Source of the DNA: Branchiostoma floridae
Taxonomy: Eukaryota; Chordata; Leptocardii; Amphioxiformes; Branchiostomatidae
Direction: 5' to 3'
Assembly (NCBI RefSeq): GCF_000003815.2
Contig: NC_049980.1
Span: 22,519,249-22,583,248 of the forward strand
DNA length: 64,000 bases
This document shows, in pieces, positions 11,981 through 24,393 of this stretch (its first letter is position 1; each line of letters starts with the position of its first letter). The notes beneath the pieces were generated by a model that was not told the DNA's origin, ran no database searches, and saw only the letters and a list, made by a program, of their open reading frames with translations. The translations under genes and the position numbers were made by a program.

Positions 11981-13041
11981 TACCTCCATGAAAATTTAGA
12001 GCTTTCGTAAATTTCATGCAATTGACTAACACATTAACATAATTTATACATGGTATTGTTCATCATTGACTAACGTACACATGTCACAATTATAAAATTC
12101 CCATTATTAATCATAAAGCGTTTTTGCAATTTTACATAAATTAAGGAAATAAGTTCCTCATTACCATATTTGGTATCTGCTTATATTCCACCTGTCATAG
12201 TTAACATGTGTTACATTTATTGAAGTCCAGTTATTGAAAACAATGGAATTATACAATTTCCTCATTAATTATGCAAATTAAGTCCTCATTTGCATAAACT
12301 GTATATCATTATGAACATCTTTGCCTAAGGTACCCGCATGCCTAATATGATGCCAATCCATCAATCCTTTCTGCAGTTATCCTCTTTAGAATGTCTTGAC
12401 AAAAATGCCCCTGCAGTTCCGAAATTAAATGATAGGGGGCTAAAACCTGCCCCACTTTGTCATGACACTGCAAGCTATATACCAGCCAAATGTTAAGACC
12501 ATATCACATGCAGGACAAGAGATACATTGAAAAAACTGCCATGATATAATATCCTCATTGATTATGCAAATGTAATCCTATTTTGCATAATTAGCATTTA
12601 ATCTTGTACAACATTGTCTGAGGTACCTACATACCAAAAATTATGAAAATCCGTTGTTCCCTTCTTGAGTTATCCTCGTCAGAAGTTTTTGACAAAAATG
12701 CCCCTGCTATCCCCAAACTAGACGGTAGGGGGCCCAAACTTATGTAATTTTTTCCTGAGCACAAGAGCTATCTAATACTTAAAAATCTTGACCATAGCAT
12801 GTTCAGAACACCGAGATAGCAAAACCGGAAGTTGCGCTGCAGTACCAAGGCCACACACCAGGGGGCCCCAAATTGACCTTGACCTTCGTCTTCCCAACCC
12901 CTACCTACATACCAAATATCATCGTAGTCCATCAAGAGGTTCTCAAGTTATGATGACCACAAATATGCGGACACACAGACACACACACAAACACACACAC
13001 AGACACACTCAAAACTATACCTCCATTTTTTCATGGAGGTA
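11981..13041. mobile_element. Non-autonomous element of about 1.06 kb with CCTCCATGAAAA inverted ends
   Basis: Left end TACCTCCATGAAAA and right end TTTTTTCATGGAGGTA are inverted repeats. Internal landmarks, including ATGCAAATTA blocks, CCCCTGCAGTTCC, and a CA-rich run after GACCACAAATATG, recur at about 13841-14575, 19745-19975 and 22228-22620, so this is a repeat family. No protein-coding frame of transposase type is seen. Confidence 0.7.
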
Positions 13042-13105
13042 AAGAATTCCGGAAACACAAACACGCACACACACACACACACAGACACAGACACAGACAG
13101 ACCCA
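12968..13105. repeat. CA/ACACAG-rich simple repeats
   Basis: Two CA-rich runs (about 12968-13012 and 13052-13105) flank the right terminus of the 1.06-kb element. The first is internal to the element and recurs in other family members. Confidence 0.85.
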
Positions 13106-13840
13106 AAACAATATTTTTTCATTGACATAACAATAAGGAGAAGGGGGGGGTGATGATATATATTACAACAGTACAAAAATCTTTTATCTTTGATATAACA
13201 TATTGCTATATGAGAAATCATATACATGTTTCATGTTATACCCCACCTTACGTTAGCAGTTTTCTAAACGTGGGTTTTAAACAAGAAGGCGTATTATGCT
13301 TCCACCCGCTGTCAACAAACTTTGGGTGAAACCTTGGATGCCGACGACACGCACATCTCTACCAGACTGGCTACGCTGGCTAATACTGGGAAGAATGATT
13401 TGCCAGAGGATTTTTGCTACCAGATGAGTTGGTCGGCTGCGCAGGAGGTAGAACATGAACCTAAGTGTAGACTGACTCCCCTGGCCAATTTCCTGAGTAT
13501 TTGCCGAATTCTACGACCCCCGTATGAACATGATGAAGGAGGTCTGTTGGCAACAAATTCATGTATTTGATGAGGACATGTAAGACGTAAAATTAAGTGA
13601 AAATTTAGCATGTATGCTCTGTTATATCATAGCTTAATTTCGAGCTTGATGCACAAATTCCTTCTTATAGTAAGGAACAAGGTCAAGTCGAACGAAAGCC
13701 TTGTGTGATAAAAAATTCGCCCCGTTTGTAATATAAAAGACATATTAGCGCTCTCTAGCGGTGCCTGTGATAACTGCCCTGCCATTGCGTGACAAGCTGT
13801 AAAGTTCGCCCTGTACTCACAAGAAGAGTTCGGAGACCTC

Positions 13841-14575
13841 ATATCTCCATGAAACATTCTGATTATGCAAAGGACTTCCACATCTACGTATTTGTTTGCT
13901 CATGTACACCTTTAACTGACTTACGCAGGTCAAAGTCTTGACAGTGAAACTATTGCATTTATCATGCAAATTAAGAGTATATAATATATATTTGCATAAT
14001 TGGTATCTTTTAATGTTTCACCTGCCATAACTTACATATTTTACATGTCTTTTAGTCCTATAATGGAAAGCAATGCCAATATAGATTTCATTAGACTTAT
14101 CAATTCTAATTTACATATTTTGCACTTCATTATGTACATTTCTGTCTAAGCTAACTACATACTAAATATATGCAAATCTCTCGTTCCTTTCTACAGTTAT
14201 TCTCCTTGGAAGATTTTGACAAAAGGGCTCCTGCAGTTCCAGCAAAAGCTGCTACGGGACTCCGGACCCAAATCTACAGAATTTCTTCTTTACATCACAA
14301 GCTATCTGCTACCAAATATCCAGACCAAAGCACGTCCAGGTCAAAAGGTACAAAAACCGTTTGTATTTTTCTGCTGCAGTACCAAGGTCACATACCATGG
14401 GTCCAAAAATCGACCTTGACCTTTGTCTTCCCAGTCCATATCTACTTAATCATTACAAAAATGTATAATCCATCCAGATGTTCTAAAGTTATGTTGACCA
14501 CAGATATAGGGAAACACGCACACACAGACGAACACGCACGCACACGCACACACACAAATACTCTATTTGTGTATA
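13841..14575. mobile_element. Second, 3'-incomplete copy of the 1.06-kb element
   Basis: Begins ATATCTCCATGAAA and keeps the order of internal landmarks (TGTACACCTTTAACTGAC, CCTGCAGTTCC, a TATGTTGACCACAGATAT block, a CA run). The right inverted terminus is missing or unrecognisable. Confidence 0.6.
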
Positions 14576-14714
14576 TATTTAAAAACACTAATACAATGGT
14601 CTATTATTTGTGTTTGAATCTCTCCGCGACTTACTGAACATCTTTCTGCTAAACCCCTTAGACAACCTTCAGTAAAGTGCAGTTGATTGGACCTACTTGG
14701 AGACCCGCCCAAGG

Positions 14715-14808
14715 ATTCCGCTCGCGTGACGTAAAGGTTTCTGGAGCAGACCATTCTAGTCAGTTTGACTACAGTCCGGTCAGCGGAGCCGCACCCAGCT
14801 CAATCAAG
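14715..14808 (+). promoter_or_regulatory. Possible promoter and 5' UTR exon of the first EF-hand gene
   Basis: A CRE-like TGACGTAA at about 14728-14735 is followed by a GC-richer segment ending in AATCAAG and a GTTTGG donor-like site at 14809. A matching acceptor-like CAG lies just upstream of the ATG at 16353. There is no direct support. Confidence 0.3.
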
Positions 14809-15628
14809 GTTTGGTCTATACTGTATATTTTCAGTATGCTACAATATCTGTATTAAAGTAACGCCTATAGTAAGTAACATTGTATGCACAGCATTGTGTA
14901 TGTGTTTGTCGTGGACTTTTTAACTTCTTCTGTTCGCGACCTCCTCGTTTGTGTGTGTTGTGGATTTGCTGGTTCAGCGTCGGACGATTAATGGACGATT
15001 CAGGGGGAACCAGGGATGTTGTAGGCCGCAGTGGTGCGTAAATTATTCAAGGCTGATTTTATAATAGCGAGGCGGGAAGGTCCAGTACTCGGCCAGGTGG
15101 GATTCAATGCTGATTTAGAAGGGAGGATTCAGTGCTGATTCAGAAGGTAGCCAATGAATCAGAGCTGGTCTAGGGAGGGAAAACATGCCATATTTGCTCG
15201 TCTTTCTAGTTCAACGTATGTTCGGACAAACCATTGGTGTGCTTGAACTTGCTACATGGGAACATAATGGCATTATTGGCATACATGCATAATTTACACA
15301 CGTTGTTCTTGCCATCGAATGATCTGAAAACATCGATAAGGTGCAGTCTATAAAGGTGACGTCACCATGACACATATCTATACAGTGCTGTAGTCATGGT
15401 AGTTAAGAAAACCTGCTAGACCACATGCCGGGTTCGGCAGAACACCTGTTTGAAAAGGTCAGCTCCGCCTATGAGATCCCATCATACACGAAAGTCTGTA
15501 GCCTCCTTCATGGCTTTCTACAGGAGCTGTGTGTGTGGGAGGGGAGCGTTCACGATTTTCAACATATGGGCCTGATTTTTATGCTGGGAAGGTCGTGTCT
15601 GCGCCCACCTGAAGCTTACAACTAGCGG

Positions 15629-15787
15629 GCGCAGACATAGCCTCCATAGCAGGCTCTCTGGGACCTTTTTGGCTCATAATACACTTTTGCTGGCCACTTT
15701 TTTGCACTGGGTCGCTGACTGCCAGCAAAAGTGCATTATGGGCAAAAAAAGGCACCAGAGAGCCTGCTATGGAGGCTAGCGCAGACA
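15629..15787. mobile_element. 141-bp MITE flanked by a 9-bp target-site duplication
   Basis: Element 15638-15778 has inverted ends starting TAGCCTCCATAGCAGG and ending CCTGCTATGGAGGCTA; the symmetry continues inward (TTTTGCTGG and CCAGCAAAA). The direct repeat GCGCAGACA flanks both sides (15629-15637 and 15779-15787). It is non-coding and looks recently inserted. Confidence 0.88.
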
Positions 15788-16352
15788 CGACATTCGCGGC
15801 ATAAAACCAGGATCATGCGATCTACCTGCGATCCATACAAGTAATTCTACCGAACTCCATCGTAGGATGACCTACGACGTTTGTGACCACAACTTTTATA
15901 AACTATTGCGTCCGCTGCTTCCGCAACACACGACGTGCTGCGCTACCGTCGCGAAAAATATGTCTGCCCGAGTGTATGTGACAAGCTAAGCCAGAACACC
16001 GATAAAGAGAAGCACCAATAATATCTCAGGATTGATTATTTGTCACTGCGAACATCAGTCCAATAGGACAATATGTCACTATGGAACCAGCCACAGTACC
16101 TAACACCATTTATTTACTAAAACTGTTACATCGTAAACAGACATCCACGGGATCAAACGTCTGATAGGCTGATAGAATCGTGGTTTAGTTAGCCTACTTC
16201 GCGTACTAAATACATTTTATACAACGATGAACAAAACCAAACAAAAGTTGTGAAAATCTCCATGGCTTTGTCATTGATTGCTCATATTTAAATGGATGTC
16301 ATGCCCTCCTACTAGATAAAGCAGTCTGACATCGAGACGTCAGGATTCCAAC

Positions 16353-18900
16353 ATGCCACCAAAAAAGAAGAATAGATCAAAGAAGATGGGGAAAGGAAAA
16401 CTGAAAACAGCCATCCAGAGTCTAATGGAGGGAGAGGTAAACTTTTCACACCACTGTCGGAACATATCTGGACACATCCTACACAAAATATTCATATTTA
16501 CACAACCTAATTAGATTTAGAATAGATGTTATTTCCCGTTGATCTATAAATATCATGTTCCTTCGTTGTTGTTTTTTTGTTGAGTATAAAGTTATGTATA
16601 CCACGCTGTTTGCAATTAGCCTTCGGGCATGAGCTTGCAATAAAGATTGTTATTAAACAAATAGACCATTGAGACACAACCATTTCTGTGTGCTTCAATT
16701 TTCTGTTGTTTCTAGGTCTGTTCTATTGGCTAAATGTGGTGCAGTCCTATTTAATCGTTCCCTGACTTTGATTTCCCTCACTATGTAGATAAGGCAGGTT
16801 ACAGTGAATCACCACAGGTTATACGAGGACCATCGTTAGTTTTTATACATGGATCAGTGTCACTTGATTGCTCAGGACGATCGCACAGACTCTTATTTTC
16901 TAGTTTGTTTGTTTGTATAATGTCGCTGTTGTTGCTTGTTGCTAGGACGACATGAAAACGGCTATCCACGGCGCCTTTGAGAAGCTGGATACAGATGGCA
17001 GCGGTTTCTTGGAGAAGGACGAACTCTACGAGGCACTGAATGAGTTGGTTAGTTTAACATTACCCTAGGGGGTGCGTAGATATAAGGAGAATTCTTTTAT
17101 CCTGATCCTTAACATTCTTTCAAACACTTTTTTTATTCCTTGTTCAACGAGAAGACATAACAAAGAAATCGTACACATCGACGTAGTGTGAGAGACGTCC
17201 AAGTGAAAGAGCTCACTGTTTAAAAGACGTAAGAAAACGTCGCAGATACGATGTACAAACAGAGTAATAGATCTGATCGGAAAGTACATACATGTACGTA
17301 CTGTTTCTGTTTTTAAAAAAATTCTAATGAAATGAATATATTTGCTATATATATTAGCATCCCCTCCGACTGTTTCTCGATCCCCTCACTAACGTGTGGT
17401 TTGTTTTGCTTTAAAGCTGGGTGCTGACGACGACGAAGTGGCTATTCCAAAAAAACGTTTTGACAAGTTTTTCGAAAAAATGGACAAAGGCGGTAAGTTA
17501 GGCACAAGTTCTACTGATAGAACCAGTCTCGATTTCTTATGTGCGAAAAATTGTTATAGATACTGTACGTCAAAAGCGGTGGAAGACGAAAAACATTTCA
17601 TCTCTAACGTTAACTGTTCATTCAACGATTTTGAAAGATTAAGAAGAGGCCAAAAACGTTATCTTATCTTATCACGTTTGTGTTAATTCGGAAAAAAGAA
17701 GTCAAGTCCAACAAGTTTGGTTTTAGAAGTTTAATTTGGTTTTAGAAAATCGAAAATGGATACACATGTGTTTCGTAGTGTCATTGTCTTCATTCTCTGT
17801 AACGTTTGTTATCTAATTATATTTCAAGTAAATTCTATGGATGTCATCAGCGTGCACATTAATTTTCGCCTCCGGAGATTGTCAACATGACAAGAAAGTA
17901 CCAAAATAGGAAAAAGGTGTGGCAGCCCTGAGTGTACTTGTAAAGTGACGGCAGTGAGGTATATGTAGCCATGAGCGTAGTTGTAGAAGCTTAAGTTCGA
18001 CAGTAAAGTGACACCAATATGTCGTAGCCATGACTGTATACGTAGTTGTCAACTTGGTAAGTCATACCAGTCTACCACACTTGTGTCACCTTGCGCACTT
18101 CTTGAATGTATAAAAGGCTAGTTGTTTGTTTGATGATACCATGTCTTTCATGGTGTCTATTATGTAAAATCCTTCTCTCATTAAAGTTGGAGTCTGCAGC
18201 GGGTGTCATCCATAGAATTTACTTGCGGTGGCCTACAGGCCCTAGCCTTCATGTAAAAAATTGTAATTTTGCATTAAACTTATCATTATCATTACCTACC
18301 AGATGATGAGCATGAAGGAAAGATCTCCGAAAAGGAGTTCACGAAGCGTGCCCGAGGCCTCTTTAAGCAAATGCAGGAGGTGAGACTCATCAGCAGTTTC
18401 CAAGCACATACAGCTGTGGGGCGGGGCATTGCATACCTTACCTTTTCATTTCTGATCTGTATTTGTAGGACTGATTAATGCACTTAGTTTTCCTTTGTTT
18501 GATTACTTGAATTGCCATGATGCTGGATCTGACGCGTGGAAGATTTTAGCCTTCGATGTGGGATCCACTACGGGTCCCGCTGTCTTGTTGCTAAGTAAAT
18601 GACATATTGGGAAAACAGAGGCCATCAATCAAAATTCATGCATCCAACAATTCATCAGTAGGATATTTTCTCTCGCTCGGTGGAGGCGATTGGTTTAGGT
18701 ACTCTCAGGTACTATCATATAATGAGATACGACATATATGACAACGGCTTCATTCATATTTAAACTGCGTATTGTTCCGGAGACAAATCCTATCGAAGGT
18801 AAATCGTGCGATGTGTGTGACCGGAGCTAAACTGTGGATGTCCTGACGATAAATCTGCCTTTATATTCAACAGACCGAGGACGATGATGACGATGACTAG
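16353..18900 (+). CDS. Small two-EF-hand calcium-binding protein (121 aa)
   Basis: Five exons join in frame: 16353-16436, 16946-17047, 17417-17492, 18303-18379 and 18874-18900 (366 bases). The N-terminus is lysine-rich (MPPKKKNRSKKMGKGK). The first EF-hand loop, DTDGSGFLEKDE, is canonical. The second, DDEHEGKISEKE, spans the exon 3/4 junction and keeps acidic positions 1, 3, 5 and 12 and G6. The C-terminus is an acidic tail (TEDDDDDD). AATAAA lies at 18963-18968. The role is probably cytosolic calcium binding or sensing; the specific family is not recognised, and it is shorter than four-hand troponin C or calmodulin. The next gene downstream is a clear paralog, matching through KKM-KG, the same exon 1/2 junction position and an acidic tail. 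Confidence 0.88.
17825..18225. mobile_element. Inverted-repeat-ended insertion in intron 3 of the first EF-hand gene
   Basis: CAAGTAAATTCTATGGATG at 17825-17843 is repeated inverted at 18207-18225 (CATCCATAGAATTTACTTG). The approximately 400 bases between have no coding frame. This is consistent with a MITE, but no target-site duplication was confirmed. Confidence 0.55.
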
Positions 18901-21900
18901 TGTCCGTTCAAGCGGGACCGGAGCTGAAATGGGCAGTTGTTTCCATAATGTGAACTGCTCGGAATAAAAGAGTCCGATGCTCCTGAGTATCTATTGTGGT
19001 ATCTGTGTCTGTCGATCATACTTTATCCAGAACAAGCGGTTATCCAAACATGGTTTATAAAGTATAAATTGATTGAAATCACTTATTGCCCCTTTTGAGG
19101 AGTTATCTCATAGAACGTTTGAATTAAGATTGTTAGATATGAGGAATAATGTGCTCCACCTGTACTAAATCACAATATGTATTTCGCCTAGTTTATTACT
19201 ACCTGTATTGTAGCATTGGCATATGTGCACATGCAAAGCACTATAAATGGATGCCATTAACCTCAGAAGTATGTCTTCACTGAGACGAAAAGAATTGAAA
19301 GGTTGTCTCTCAACCCCCAGATACAATATATTGACATTCTTTATCGATATACACCCTGCTACAATGCATTAAATTTATGTTGGGTAAGGCCTATGTTACA
19401 TGAATAATTGAGAAGGTTATTTGAATGTCATTTGTTGCAATACTGAGGTGTTCACTGATTTATGTGCAATGGGCATTATGTGCAAAGTGTCAAACAACTC
19501 CGACTCTCTCACCTATTTCATCGTCTCTGAAAGATTTGGCATCCGAAGACAGGGACTATGTAAATAGAGATTTTGACGAAGGCATCATATTTTCTATCAA
19601 AATGTAAGGTACTAGTACCTCATTTGTATAAGATGAATTCCCAACCTTTTATCAAGCTATTCCCAGAAAGATAGGCACTGATCTTGACAGGCACAGCTGG
19701 CAGAGCATGATAGGAGCAGGATCATCTGGAATAGAATATTCATCCTTTACTGAGATGAAGCATGATGATCCAAGAGAGATCTATCATTCATAATCATGAC
19801 CATAGCATCTTCAGACAGGCACGCGATATCAAAGCCGGAAGTTCTGCTGTAGTACCTTGGAAAGCCGCAAGGAGGCCCATTATTGACTTGATCCTCATTT
19901 TCCAGACCCTTTCAAATATCGTCCATCCACAGCTTCTAGAGTTATGCTTGCAACACACGCACACAAACTAGCCATAACCACAGGCCCTAGTAGACCCTGG
20001 GTTTCTAACAAGGGGGTCTGTGATAAGATTTCCTTGGAGGCATGCTGGTCCTGGAGCCAAGTAGCTGACTTCTGTAAGCCCTGGAAACATTCTGTATCCA
20101 GACCAGGCCAGTACACAAACGTCACAGAAAACATATTAGTCTTGGCAAATTGCAAGGAGGTAACGTTATGAGGTTTCACGCGTATCTATGATGAATTTGT
20201 TATTGTCTTTCTCATAGTTTCAAAACATGACCTTGACGAGATAGACACAAAGAATGCTTCAAAACACATGCCGAACCCCGTATCTGTCTGGAGAATAGAA
20301 AAATAACGTCCAGATCGGCAATGTTGCTACTGAGTGTAGGAAGCCTTCCACCTATATTCATACGCCAGGAATGTTTCTGTGTACTAGTAAGTAATAATGA
20401 GTTAAACTTAAATCGATTGACACCCTTGTCTTCCCGAGTCACAAGTCTTGCCACGCCCATTTCAACACTTCTCGGATTCTTCACGTCATCTTTCCTGATT
20501 TGACCATGTTGATTTGACTATATGGATTACATCCTCTAGGAACCTCAAAACCGATGCGAACGTGCAAATAAAGAAGTTTGGCTGAAAAAGCTAAGGTTAC
20601 CTTCATTATGATATCTATAACGTTAAGTGGTCAGGAAGGTTGAACAATTGCCTAGCAGAGATTCTTAATTTTGTTCTTTCACATCTTGATCGTGGACCTT
20701 GGCATTGAGACTGACATTATTGTACCTTTTCAGAAGTATTTGTTGCAATCTACGACAAACATTTGCTCATTTTGTAGCTGCTTTGTACTATTTACAGTAT
20801 GTTTGATTTTTTGGAAAAGAACGGAAAATTATGGCGCGCCTGGATGCCACCCAAATAATCAAATCAACATGGTCTTTGGTATAGAAAGAAATCACCAGTA
20901 CCATTTTGACCCCCCCCCCCCCAATAAGCAGTAATAAAGATGACCTTTAAAGGCCGTTACTGGTCTTCCCAGAGCGAAAAAAACAGAGTTCTGAAAAACC
21001 CCATAGTGGCTCACCCGTCTATCCACATCAAGACGGTGAGACATTTCAGAACCACACCTACATATCACTTGTCTGGTTACCTCTGTGCACAGCACGCCAT
21101 TCATTCTGACACTGACGGGAAGTAAGTACATTCATAATTTAGTTGTCATTTATCCGTTTGTAACAAAGTACATCCACGACCCGATAAAGGGGATTTTAGC
21201 TTTGAATTTCAAGGCCTCTTGTGGCAGGTTTACTGCCGTGATTAAGCTCTAAAGCTGTCTAAATCTACTTGTATGTCTGTCACGTTTTTTGTCCGAGACT
21301 CAAATGAATGCGGTATTTTTCGACTGGAACTGCACCCATATTCAACGGGACTGGGTGACATTGGAACACGCATTGGTGATAGTGCAGATTTATTGACGTT
21401 TGGCCATATTGATTTTATTATATGGATGACTTCCGCACGTCCGTGTCTCAAGCAACTATGGTATGACCAAGTCAGGCTGGTTCAGTGCCACAGTATTATT
21501 TTCTAATGACAGAAAAGGGGGCGTTGTCAGATGACAATGGGTAAAACACCGAAAGGTTACACAGTTCAAGGGACGGCGAAGAAGTAGGACATGGGTGGGT
21601 GCATAGAGATAACAAAAGATCCAGTGTCTCTGTTTAGTATTCCAATTAGAGGTCGAGTGGTGTAATTGCAGGGTGTGTGGTCCGGCATAACCCAGAGGTT
21701 TTAACCACTTAACGTTAGATTTTATAAGCCAACTTTGTATTTTGTCCAAACTTTTATTTTATTCGCACACTCGCATCAGTTTATGGGTTTCCAGAGGATG
21801 TCATCCATATAACCAAATCAACATGGCTTACTCCCAAAAATGACACTGAGAGCTCGCAGACACGTCGGCCGATCAAAACTTGGGTGCGGTGTGACAGGGT

Positions 21901-21964
21901 GGTTTTAGGTTTGACATGTACACAAGGACGCTGGTTTAATTTTCTACTTTTGTCTCATTGATTA

Positions 21965-22100
21965 TGAATGAATGAATGAATGACTGGTTTATTAGCGCCA
22001 AAAACAGTGCGCACATACATGTACATATCATTGCAGCCATACTATGCTGAATTGGTGTATGATACATAATACATTTGTTAAAAACTTCAATAAGATTCAT
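21965..22100 (-). mobile_element. Possible LINE 3' end with (ATTC)n tail
   Basis: On the minus strand, AATAAACCAGT is followed by ATTC repeats, a typical truncated-LINE 3' terminus with a short tandem tail. There is no reverse-transcriptase frame. The left limit is uncertain. Confidence 0.35.
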
Positions 22101-22343
22101 TAAAAAATGACACAATGAAAGGAAGTGTGCTATTTTTTAATCTGGATGTCCTGCTGTATTTAGCATAATCTTTGTTGAATTGTGGTCTTCTCTAATAGAA
22201 TTGCACATAATACATATGTCCCTTTACTATGCATGGTGTACACCTTTAACTAACTTTGTCACTAAAGAGTTATAGCTCTTTTGCACAATTATGCAAATTA
22301 GAACCTTATTTGTTCAACCTGCCATAAATTACATATGTTATAT

Positions 22344-22385
22344 CAAGGAGCTTTTATCAAGAGGCCTGTTGATAAAAGCTCCTTG
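22344..22385. repeat. 17-bp-arm hairpin
   Basis: CAAGGAGCTTTTATCAA at 22344-22360 pairs exactly with TTGATAAAAGCTCCTTG at 22369-22385 around an 8-base loop. It lies inside a partial copy of the 1.06-kb family. Confidence 0.9.
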
Positions 22386-22923
22386 TTTATATGTATTTGA
22401 GTGCTAATATGGAAACACTAAGATTATAGAATTTTCTCTTTAGTTATGCAAATCAAGTCCTAATATACCAAATTTGCATTTTATTTTGTTTTTATTCTCT
22501 TGAAAAGTTTTTTAAACTGCCTCTGCAGTTCCAGACCTAGATGCTGGGGGCCGAACCTACACCACTGTCAATGAGGGACTTACGTTATGCTGCCCATACA
22601 TATGCGGAAACACATGAAATATTTAGAACTTTTGTAAATTCCTTCTTCTTAGCTCATTGATGATGTAAATAAAGACGTAATTAGCGTGATGTACATCCAT
22701 TTTGAATGGTGGCATTCCCTACGTAAATTACATGGGAAGGGACTTTTCTTTGGCAGAATTCTAGAATTATGCAAATGACTTGGCTGTCCTTACCTTGTAA
22801 GAGCACAAATGTGTCATTCATTGATTTATTGTAATACATGTATGTTAACCTGTGAATGAGTTTCTTTATCAGTTACATGCATCATTTCCTTTATGTTTAA
22901 TAGATTCAACTTGCTTGGTGAAT

Positions 22924-24393
22924 ATGGCTAATTTCTTAAAAAGGTTCTTCCGGAAGAAAATGGACAAGGGAAGGGTCAGGAAGAATGTGGAAGAACTCCT
23001 GGGCGATGAAGTATTATTCAAATGATTTTTAATCTATTCATTTACTTCAATTTATCATTCATCTATTTGTATGAGACACATGGTAGCTTGAAAAAAAGTC
23101 AGATTACTAGGAGGGAACCCCCCTGAATTTTGACCTGCGTTCTCTCTTTTCCCAGGACGCCTGTCAGGCTGCTGCGGCTGCAGCTTTCCAACAGCACGAC
23201 AAGAAAGGGAAAGGGAGTGGTTACCTGGATGACAAGGAGGCTGACAGGGCCATCAACACCCTGGTAGGAGCCAAGGAGAACGAGAAGGGCATCCCCAAAC
23301 ATGTCATCAAGGACATCCTGCAGCAAGTAGAGAAGGACAGTAAGTAGAAATCCTATCATCCAGCTTAATGAGCATCAGTGAGGAATGAGTAAATGACATC
23401 AGGGTTATCCAGGAGTGGGTCACGTCCCCATCAGGGTTACATCGACCAAACTTGCAGGGATGCTGGGCTCAAGCCGTCACCATGCATTTTAATGGTATGC
23501 ATGAAACAATAAGCTACATGACGTGTATATAACAAAGTCTAAATCAAAGTTTATTGCACAAAGATTGCACCAGGTTTATTGTGCATGTATAGCAAATAAC
23601 ATATTGAATAACAAACTTAATAATCTTAAATGTTCATTGTGCTTCGTGTTCCTGTCTGCAGCTAGTGGCATTACTGAGGAACAGTTTATCGGAGCTTCGT
23701 GGAACATTCTGAACCGGTACCACGAGGTAAGTCCTGGGATCATCGTCACGGACTGTAAAACAGCTAAATGTAATAAATGTTATCATTACGGTTGAGCAAC
23801 AATTCCTCAATATTGAATGCTTAGAAATTGAATTGTTTCAATCCTCGCCCTACAGCATGAGCTAAATACGGTTCTGTAATTAGTGTACGTCCTGTCTAGT
23901 CCTGGACTGTGTTTCTACCTCTTGGTTAGGGTTTCAAATCACCAATGCCACTCTCGAGAAAGCAGGTTCTACTGGTTTATTCTCAGTCTCTCAGCAAACA
24001 TCTTAATCAGTCTCTGAGGGTAGAACTTTTCTCGTCACAGGAGACAGGCATGTGGGGTTTTCTTTGCTCTGTACAACTTGTATCTGGTCATAATACACAG
24101 CTGTGACATCTCCCATCTGTTGGATCACTTTACTCCCTAACTCAGGTGCATAGTCAGCAGTTATGACAACAAAGTTCACCCTGTACCTCATCTTGGTTTC
24201 TGGGTTTATCATCTTCAGGATAACTTCCCTTCAAACTCTAGTGACGTTTGATTATACCATGCCAGGCTCGTACTGATTGTTTATCATTGTTTATGCTGTC
24301 CCATTTCCCACCTTGTAGAAGGAGCTGGCTAAAGCAGAGGGCAAGGCTGACTCCAGCAGCTCATCATCATCGTCATCCTCTGATGAGGAGTAA
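22924..24393 (+). CDS. Paralogous EF-hand-derived protein with degenerate loops (136 aa)
   Basis: Four exons join in frame: 22924-23010, 23156-23339, 23662-23726 and 24319-24393 (411 bases). The N-terminus (MANFLKRFFRKKMDKGR) is basic and amphipathic. The region matching EF-hand 1 is DKKGKGSGYLDDKE, two residues longer than a normal loop and lacking standard ligand spacing. The second, around EKDTSGITEEQ, has lost ligand residues, so calcium binding is doubtful. The C-terminus is a run of about ten serines followed by DEE, a casein-kinase-2-like context. Exon 2 here corresponds to exons 2 and 3 of the upstream paralog, so one intron was lost here or gained there. The function is unknown. Confidence 0.85.
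24003..24233 (-). other. Protein-like open frame inside an intron of the second EF-hand gene
   Basis: A minus-strand frame reads REVILKMINPETKMRYRVNF and continues for about 60 residues before a stop. The composition looks coding rather than random, but no family was recognised, no flanking splice sites were established and no partner exons were found. It may be a fragment of a duplicated gene or transposon. Confidence 0.2.

Larger units (their letters stand above)
9947..14700. other. Intergenic region between the ADAMTSL-like gene and the EF-hand cluster
   Basis: The first 350 bases are CpG-richer and probably hold the ADAMTSL-like promoter and 5' UTR. The rest contains a foldback element (11173-11331), a GTTT microsatellite near 11620-11642, two copies of a 1.06-kb inverted-repeat-ended element (11981-13041 and about 13841-14575) and CA-rich simple repeats. 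No gene was recognised. Confidence 0.6.
18901..22923. other. Intergenic spacer between the two EF-hand paralogs
   Basis: It starts with the 3' UTR of the first EF-hand gene (AATAAA at 18963). It then holds a partial 1.06-kb-family copy (about 19745-19975), a C-homopolymer at 20910-20922, a GAAT-type tail (21965-21982) suggestive of a minus-strand LINE 3' end, and another partial family copy with a hairpin at 22344-22385. An acceptor-like TTTAATAG at about 22902 suggests that the second EF-hand gene also has an upstream 5' UTR exon. No other gene was seen. Confidence 0.5.
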
